Assembly (NCBI GenBank): GCA_030522415.1
Contig: CM060121.1
Location: forward strand, 7,558,476-7,622,475
Length of the DNA: 64,000 bases
Source: Channallabes apus
Lineage: Eukaryota; Chordata; Actinopteri; Siluriformes; Clariidae
Direction of reading: 5' to 3'
Part shown: positions 57,721-64,000 of the stretch, in pieces
Layout of the letters: every line of letters starts with the position of its first letter
Position numbering within the stretch: position 1 is the first letter of the stretch
Program-made: the position numbers and the translations under genes
The notes under the pieces: model-generated
The model's database searches: none
Told to the model about the DNA's origin: nothing
Seen by the model: the letters and a program-made list of their open reading frames with translations, nothing else

Positions 57721-59250
57721 GATAGATGAGCAAGGCCAAGACAATAACGGTATCACTCATCATTTTTATGATTACTCTTCTTATTTATTGTGTAAAGTTG
57801 TGTGTTGTATAGTTTGAATCAACCTTTAAAGCAAATGTAAAAAATATTTTAAGATACAGTTACAGAATAATGCTAATGTTTCTCGCAACATTTAAACTAG
57901 AACGATTAGCCTCATGCTAACTGCGTAATCACATTCACTTCAGCGTTCACCTTACTCTTACTTATACATTTAAATTCATAAATATAGACTCACTTTCCAA
58001 TTACATTATATGAAATAGTGGGTCTACTAATGCTAGCTTGAGATGCTGTTCCAAATGTTTAATACAATTGTGATTTCTGAATAGTTAGCGCAACGCTAAT
58101 CGGCTCCAGTGCACACAATGTTAAGAGCAGAAGGATTGGCATCATGCTGTGTAGAGGAATCATAATTTTCCCTCCTCTTACTGTGAACCTTAAACAGAAC
58201 TGCCTATATGGTCCTGACACAAAAGTTATCTTACACCTGAAAGCAACATTGGTGGCGATTTTAAGACATAGTTGCTTACGTTTTGTAAGCATATTAGAAT
58301 ATTATAAAAAGTGTATATTGCTAAGCTAGACCTCACTTCCAGAGCAAATGTTTTTAAATAATTTGCATCACTACTTCAGGTGTTTGTTACCTCAGCCTTA
58401 AAAGGATATAAAAAAACGTAAAAGTTTTGAACGTCTCTCTGATGTTCATGCAACTTAGCCGGCGTTGGGTTTGACTCAGTTCGTTATATGCTGCTCATAT
58501 GCTGAAAATGCTTCATATGCTGAGGCAAATTTCTTGCGAAATTTCAGTTCTCATGGCGAAAATTCGTGAGCCGGGGTGTTTGTTTGCCTAGATACCACTG
58601 TATTTAAATTTGTAAGTACGACTATGTGATAACTTTGTACAGTTAGTTCAATGCTAATCTACGTCACACCACCAGTGTAAATATTTAGATATGAGTAATT
58701 AGCATCATGCTAATTCCCTTTTTTTTTTTTTACCTCAGTGTTTGTTACCTCAGGCTCTCTTATATGGTGAAAATACAAAATTACCTTACAGCAGAGAACA
58801 ATAGTGGCAGCCAATTTTATTTGACCCCAGAGTTGTTGTTGTGTGTGTTATTATTATTTTTTTTATAGGATGAAGACAGAAAATTAGCTTACAACTGAAA
58901 ACAATAATGGCAAACATTTTTTGACAGAATCACCTATTTCAGAATCACTATATATTTAAACTTAGCTTGGTAGTTCAGTTTATAAATACAAACTTACTGT
59001 ACAACTATATAAAAGAGTGTATACGCTAAGACTACTAAACGACACCATTTGAAGAAGGTGTGAATTTCAGATAACATTTAGACTAAGTTACTCAAGGCTC
59101 AAAACCATGGTGGCCATTTTGAGACAGAATCACTTACTCTTTTTGTACAGACTCGTTTTACAACTAAACGAAACTGTCTACATGTTAATGACTCTATTTG
59201 ACTATAATTTCATAACCTGGTCAGCAAAATCCTAGCCAGTTCTAAGTCAC
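56050..59250. repeat. Decayed long-period direct repeats
   Basis: About 60 bases at 56050-56108 recur at 56229-56287 (CTTTTACTATGACTTTAAGG shared). About 115 bases at 56117-56233 recur at 57352-57470 (TGAAATGTTAATTTAGC..., GACACAGACCATAC, CAAAATGATCCTG, GGCAAA.GCTCATA). Further on, GTTTGTTACCTCAG at 58380 and 58740 and ACAATAGTGGCAGCC-like words at 58243, 58796, 58899 and 59101 suggest more worn copies. No coding content is evident. Confidence 0.6.
57650..57719 (+). repeat. (AT)n followed by poly-T
   Basis: About 20 AT units run into about 28 T. Confidence 0.97.
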
Positions 59251-59923
59251 ATGTTAGTAAACTGAGCTTTGTAGCACTTGTACACACTTATGCCTTATTT
59301 ACTTACAAGTTTATCTCAAACACTTAATCAAGAGAACTGTCTGTGAAGTGCACACTTCCATACATGATGTAATGTGCACTTTAATTTGCGTGATTATACA
59401 TTAAATAGCAGCGAATGGCTTTGGCGTTGGTTACAGGATGGAAGTGCGCTACCCTTAATGCAACAGTGGAGGCAGATGGTGCATAAATCACAACTAAACT
59501 CATATTACATGAAACGTTAATTGGCTTTTAAGAAAATATTACACAGCAGATTATCCAACAAGCTAAGACCGAAAGTATGGGCTCCAAATGACAGTCTGTG
59601 ATTGGTTCTAACCACAGATAGATTTCACCAAGACATTTATCTATCCAGATTAGGATTTTTCCCATGGAATTATACATTCTACATTCTGTAGAGAAGCATC
59701 GATCATGCCTGTGGGAAAGAAAATAAACCTAGAAACATTGCTAATGTACAAGTTAAACAGCAGAAACGATAGCTTTCTGAGGTAAAACTGATCCCAGTGA
59801 CAACTTATTGCACTGATTTCCTTTTAATACGGATGGCCAGTCACTATAAATAATAAAGACGACAATAAGAACCATGATAGTCGCCATGGTGAGAATGTAT
59901 GTTGATAAAAACAGTTCTCTGCT

Positions 59924-61510
59924 TCACCACTGCTGCCAGCTGAAATCATCGTTCGACCCAAAGACGAGGAAGAAGCCCAGGATGGTGCTGAAGATGACAA
60001 TGTTTCCAGTCAGGACAAGAGCACAGGCACCCCAGGCGATCTATGTACAGGGACAGACAAACACCAATATTAATTATGAGATTATGTTGGGGCAAGGGTT
60101 ATGTGAATCAATATCAATGTAATACCTAGATGCCGTTCTATCTGTACTGATTCTTTATGTATCATCATTTTATAATTATCCTGATTTAATATGTTGTTAT
60201 TGTTTTTTTTTAGATTTGTTACAATTCTAAACAAAATTGTCATGGTGTATATAGTTTAAAGCATACAGTACCATCTGCAGGATTATAGAGGAACTGCAAC
60301 ATTTTACTACCTCAAATGCAAACATGCGTATATAAATAAAAAACAATATTTTTAGTAACAGCTAATCAAGTTACTGACTTCCAATTGAAGAAGACCGTAA
60401 ACCATTTTTATTCTGCAATTGTCTATAAGGCTTTACTATTGCCTGAATCTGATTGGTTGTAATTTAAGAGGAAAAGAAAGGAGTCCACAGGTTCAGTGCT
60501 ACATAAGAGTAAAGAAACACTGGCCCAATTTTTTTTTTTTAATGGAAAGTCTTAGGACAGAGGACTATGTGTTTTATGGGTTTCTCTCAAACATGAAAAA
60601 AAAAGAAAAAATCAGATTGATGGCCAGGTCAGAAAGCAGTTGCACAACAGGAATCTCTACGTGCAATGTGTTTTCAAACAATGTTAACATGTATAACATA
60701 TTATATGAATAAATACATTCTTATTTTTAAAAAGTTATAATTTTCCTATATACAGATCTTTATGTCCCACCCTGTATATTCAAACTTTCACCAACATTCA
60801 GCTTCTATTCAGCTGTATATTCTGTATATTCAGCTGTATATTCAAACTTTCACCAACAATCAGCTTCTTGTTTAATCAGGTAACTTTCTACATCATTAAA
60901 CATAACTATAAATGGATAGCGTATGTGTCATAAAGTATACAAGTACAGTTTTCTTGAGAACAGAACAGAAAGTCATGGTGGTAGCATATCGTGTTTTACG
61001 ATAATTCTATTGTGCACATATGACCAATCATTGGGTAGACCGGTACTGACATGACTTTAAATCTGAACTGCATTTTAATTCCCAAAAGGAGCCTCAAACG
61101 GACAAAAAGGGATGTTTACCACACTGGCGCGGGCAAATATGATGGGCAGGCCGAAGGCAGACACGACAATTCCTGTTGTGAGGAAAATGGCCAGTTCTTT
61201 GCAAGCATTACTGGCCGAGTCTGTGTCATCCACCACACGCCGAGAGATGCAGTATGGGATAGGAGACAGGATGTAGAAAAAGAGAAGAAAGAGCGGCCAG
61301 TATTCACTATGGAAAACACACACACAAAACATTGCACCGTTACTGCATTTTACATCAGTGTCATGTATGCTTAATACATATATTGAATATAAAATTCATG
61401 TATTATTACTCTAATGTTAAATATTTAAACTTACTTATACACAGGCAAGGCACAGCCAAGCATCAGAAACATGAGGCCAATGGCTCCACCGAAGGAGAGG
61501 CTAATCAGGG
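59924..61510 (-). CDS. leprotl1: Leptin receptor overlapping transcript-like 1 (exons 2-4; exon 1 not found)
   Basis: LEPROT/LEPROTL1 are small four-pass membrane proteins of endosomes and Golgi; known work links them to lowering surface levels of leptin and growth-hormone receptors. Exons 61510-61435, 61306-61120 and 60040-59924 have AG/GT borders (GTCCAG; GTAAGT; TTCCATAG; GTAAAC; GTACATAG) and join in phase (1-2, 2-0, 0). The product reads [57 protein letters not shown], then [17 protein letters not shown] and the family C-terminus [10 protein letters not shown] with TGA at 59926-59924. The [19 protein letters not shown] and [11 protein letters not shown] parts fit LEPROTL1 better than LEPROT. 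The missing first exon would supply the start Met and about five residues; it is not visible up to 64000, so it probably lies beyond the right edge. Length and motifs otherwise match the family. Confidence 0.97.
60050..61110. other. Last intron of leprotl1
   Basis: AT-rich; a short duplication of TTCAGCTGTATATTC near 60800-60850. No other feature seen. Confidence 0.5.
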
Positions 61511-61519
61511 CTGGACATA

Positions 61520-62270
61520 TAAAGGAATATAAGAGTATAAGCCACATTTTCATATGATAACTGCTCAAGGTTTGATTGTTCATTGATGTAATTCTACTAT
61601 TACAGCTGTTCTTATTAGACAAACATTTTGACTGTAAATGAATGACCTCGGCTGTCATACACACTGTCTATAAGTCAGTCACTCTAGTTTCTTAACATGC
61701 ATGGCATTTATGTAGAATCCTTAGTAGAAATATGATCAATGCTAAATAGCTAGAAATGGACATGGCGACTAGGTGCAGGTAGGAATGAAAGTTGCAAGAA
61801 TGGAAACTGAAGAAACGTCAGAGTGCAAGTGGTTATTACAGACTATTATTCCTGCAATATACTTTATGCACTTTCATAAAATTATTTTGACTTGAAGTCA
61901 AAGACTTTCACAAAAACAAACATTGATTCAATTATTACACAGTTAAGGAAAACTAATTGTACAGTACACTGAGATATTCTCTGTGCCTTCAACTGGCCAG
62001 AGCCTCTCACTCTAAATGACAGATACACTTACTCATATTATGCTAGGTTGGAGTATAATGTGAACACTGAGGAGGCAAGTTTGGTATTTTCACAGCTCAG
62101 GCACATTGGATTCAGCTAATCAAGCCCCTGATGAGATTGATCGATGGTTAAGATTTATTGATCTCCAACAAAATGTGAGTATAGTATCAAAGAAGCAAGA
62201 CATGACTTGAGCTGGGAAACTTGATGACTATGGGCTGCTGATGGAACGGACTGGTATTAGCACTCATATG
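61520..62270. other. Intron 1 of leprotl1 (part), unassigned
   Basis: Upstream of exon 2 on the minus strand; no feature recognised. Confidence 0.4.
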
Positions 62271-62275
62271 AGTCA

Positions 62276-62584
62276 TACAGTGGAGGAAACAATTATTTGA
62301 CCCCTCGCTGATTTTGTAAGTTTGTCCTATGACAAAGAAATGAAAAGTCTCAGAACAGTATAATTTTAATGGTAGGTTTATTTTAACAGTGACAGATCAA
62401 AATGCAAATCAGTTTCTATCTTTCATTTAAAGTTATTTTTTCAAATTTCCTTTTGATGTGCTATCTGTCACTGTAACAATAAACCTACTATTAAAAGGAT
62501 ACTGTACTGAGACTTTTAATTTCTTTGTCATTGGACTAACTTACAAAATCAGCGAGGGGTTAAATAATTATTTCCTCCACTTTA
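62276..62584. mobile_element. Foldback miniature element (Tc1-type, TA duplication)
   Basis: 62278-62582 is an almost complete hairpin. CAGTGGAGGAAACAATTATTTG pairs with the inverse of AATTATTTCCTCCACTT, and the inner GGTAGGTTTATTTTAACAGTGACAG pairs with CTGTCACTGTAACAATAAACC. TA flanks both sides (62276-62277 and 62583-62584). It lies in the leprotl1 first intron or upstream region. Confidence 0.85.
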
Positions 62585-62654
62585 AGTGCAGCAAGTCTCA
62601 CTGAGGTTTCCACTAAAATATGAGAGCCCCCGGCTGTATATCAGGTACAGGTAA

Positions 62655-63428
62655 GCTGGTGGTATTGTAATGTAACTTCACGATACAGTATGAATGGCAC
62701 GGTACAGTATTTATTGAATCATTTACAGGAAAAACTAAACTAATGAAGAGACTCGAAAAAAGTGCCAGAAGTGTTTATTAAACAGTATACATGAACACTG
62801 AACATATCAATGGCATACAAATTAGCCATCTATCTGTAAACTTTGAAACAGAAACTTAAATTTTTCAATTTTAATAACAAAAAATTATTAAACCATATAA
62901 AAAAAATGTAGTTTCAATTTAGTATTCTTGAAAACTTAGAAAAAAATAAAAATAGCAGCCTACTTATTGCAGCTGGCCCATGTGCTGAATGAGTATTTGA
63001 CAACACTCACCTCATTCACTCACTTATTCAGACAGAGACAGGATTTTTTTTCCCCTTTCTCGTTTCTTTTCAGAGAGAAACCGAAATGACTCGATAAAAA
63101 TATAGGTCTTCTGAGAAAAGTTTGCTCAGGCGAATGGAGCGAACGGAAGGTAGCGGGAACTACAATTCCCATCAACCCAGGCGTGACCATCATCCTTTGC
63201 GGATCCTTTTACTGGATCTGTAGCGACAACAGTCCGCAAAGGATGATGGCCGCGCCTGGGCTGATGGGAATTGTAGTTCCCGCTACCTCTCGTTCGCTCC
63301 ATTCGCCTAAAAACTTTTTTTCGCCTGAAAACTCAGAAGACCTATCGTTTTACCGTCATGCGACCACGGTATTATTGAAAAAAATTGTTATTGTAGTACG
63401 ACGGTATTTACAATACCGTTACATCCCT
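62655..63428. mobile_element. Large palindromic (foldback) element
   Basis: The core arms 63102-63203 and 63233-63345 are near-perfect inverse copies: GCGGGAACTACAATTCCCATC against GATGGGAATTGTAGTTCCCGC, CATCATCCTTTGCGGA against TCCGCAAAGGATGATG, ATAGGTCTTCTGAG against CTCAGAAGACCTAT. The loop is about 29 bases. Outer, more diverged ends (GGTATTGTAATGTAAC and inverse of GTATTTACAATACCG TTAC) suggest a transposon with terminal repeats near 62655 and 63428. Frames across it are by-products. Confidence 0.8.
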
Positions 63429-63439
63429 AATATATATAC

Positions 63440-63910
63440 ACATACATGCATAGAAGTACCATCTTTGTTCACCTCAGTCATGCTCCATGCTGAAGCTTTA
63501 GACAAAAGAGACTTTCTTCTGGCAACACTTCCAAGCAAACTGTACTTGTTCAGTCTTCTTCTAACTGTACTGTCATGGACATTTCACATGCTCAGTGAGA
63601 CCTGTAGGGTCTGAGATGTAGCTCTTTTTTTTCCCTCTGAGCATTGCATTTGACCTTCTCTGGAGTAAACGTGCTAACATTTACTCCAGAGAAGATTGGC
63701 AACTGTATTGAATGCTTTCCACTTGTCACAATCTCTTTGTACATTGTTGAGCTCCAAATTGTTTGGAATTGGTTTTATAACCCTTTCCAGACTGATGTGC
63801 AGCAACAATTGCTTCTCTGAGACCTTTCCCTCTTTGCATTGTTTTAACATACACCACAATGCTCTAGACCAGCAAACTGGCATAACTTTCAGGCAAAATA
63901 GGAAAAAAAA
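63440..63910. pseudogene. DNA-transposon (Tc1-like) relic
   Basis: CTTCTTCTAACTGTACTGTC, TAGGGTCTGAGATGTAGCTC, GAAGATTGGCAACTGTATTGAATGC, CAACAATTGCTTCTCTGAG and CTCTAGACCAGCAAACTGG are a very common fish transposon text, read here in non-coding orientation on the plus strand. A perfect 14-bp hairpin sits at 63656-63693. No open transposase remains. Confidence 0.65.
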
Positions 63911-64000
63911 AGTTACATGATGTTTATGTTATAGTATTTGCCTAATAGTAAGACCTGCCACTATAAAATGATTAGAGATGTTCCGATACCATTTTTCCCC

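Noticed and set aside
63183..63614. 143-codon plus-strand frame
   Set aside because: It runs from the palindromic element into a transposon relic; no homology as a protein.

Overview
This window looks like nuclear DNA of a teleost fish. Evidence: split genes with GT-AG introns, fish-type retroelements (a Rex3-like LINE ending in GGAT repeats, an L2/UnaL2-type LINE tail, DANA/V-SINE-like tRNA-derived SINEs), several Tc1/mariner, hAT and PIF/Harbinger-like fragments, and very many (TG)n tracts. SINE style suggests an otophysan such as a catfish; that is inference. No bacterial, organellar or viral genome is present. Most open frames lie in transposons or simple repeats.

Host genes. (1) LEPROTL1 is certain: exons 2-4 on the minus strand (61510-61435, 61306-61120, 60040-59924) join in phase and end in the family's usual C-terminus; exon 1 (about six residues) was not found and probably lies past the right edge. 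(2) A coiled-coil protein gene on the minus strand, six exons between 54570 and 48745, joins in perfect phase into 299 residues; I cannot name it, and no terminal exon was found. (3) A weaker plus-strand gene has exons at 25643-25784, 28712-28778 and a last exon from about 28969, perhaps preceded by 22549-22600. Isolated exon-like stretches occur at 34531-34618 and 35625-35690.

Layout. 1-2384: 3' part of a LINE with an intact reverse transcriptase frame running in from the left edge. 2590-3460: decayed C-rich tandem repeat. 3900-7790: LINE 3' ends, old SINE, Tc1 remnants. 10766-11272: deleted Tc1 element. 12220-24500: SINEs with clear target-site duplications, a mariner relic split by a SINE, microsatellites, and a 33-bp minisatellite (23381-24215). 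26050-28060: LINE split by a Harbinger-like element. 30508-32509: SINE split by a LINE, both duplications preserved. 35761-36620 and 39966-41408: more Harbinger-like pieces. 41409-42975: GC-rich, internally deleted Ty3/gypsy element. 43000-48300: simple repeats and a cytosine-poor decayed array holding a Rex3-like insertion. 48745-54570: the coiled-coil gene, with nested DNA transposons in introns. 54700-59900: AT-rich, locally duplicated sequence. 59924-61510: LEPROTL1. 62278-63920: two foldback elements and a transposon relic.

I found no evidence of a new biological system. The best material is structural: nested insertions readable to the base, short templated inversions in or beside transposon relics, and two uncharacterised host genes. 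Family names come from recognised motifs, not from searches.
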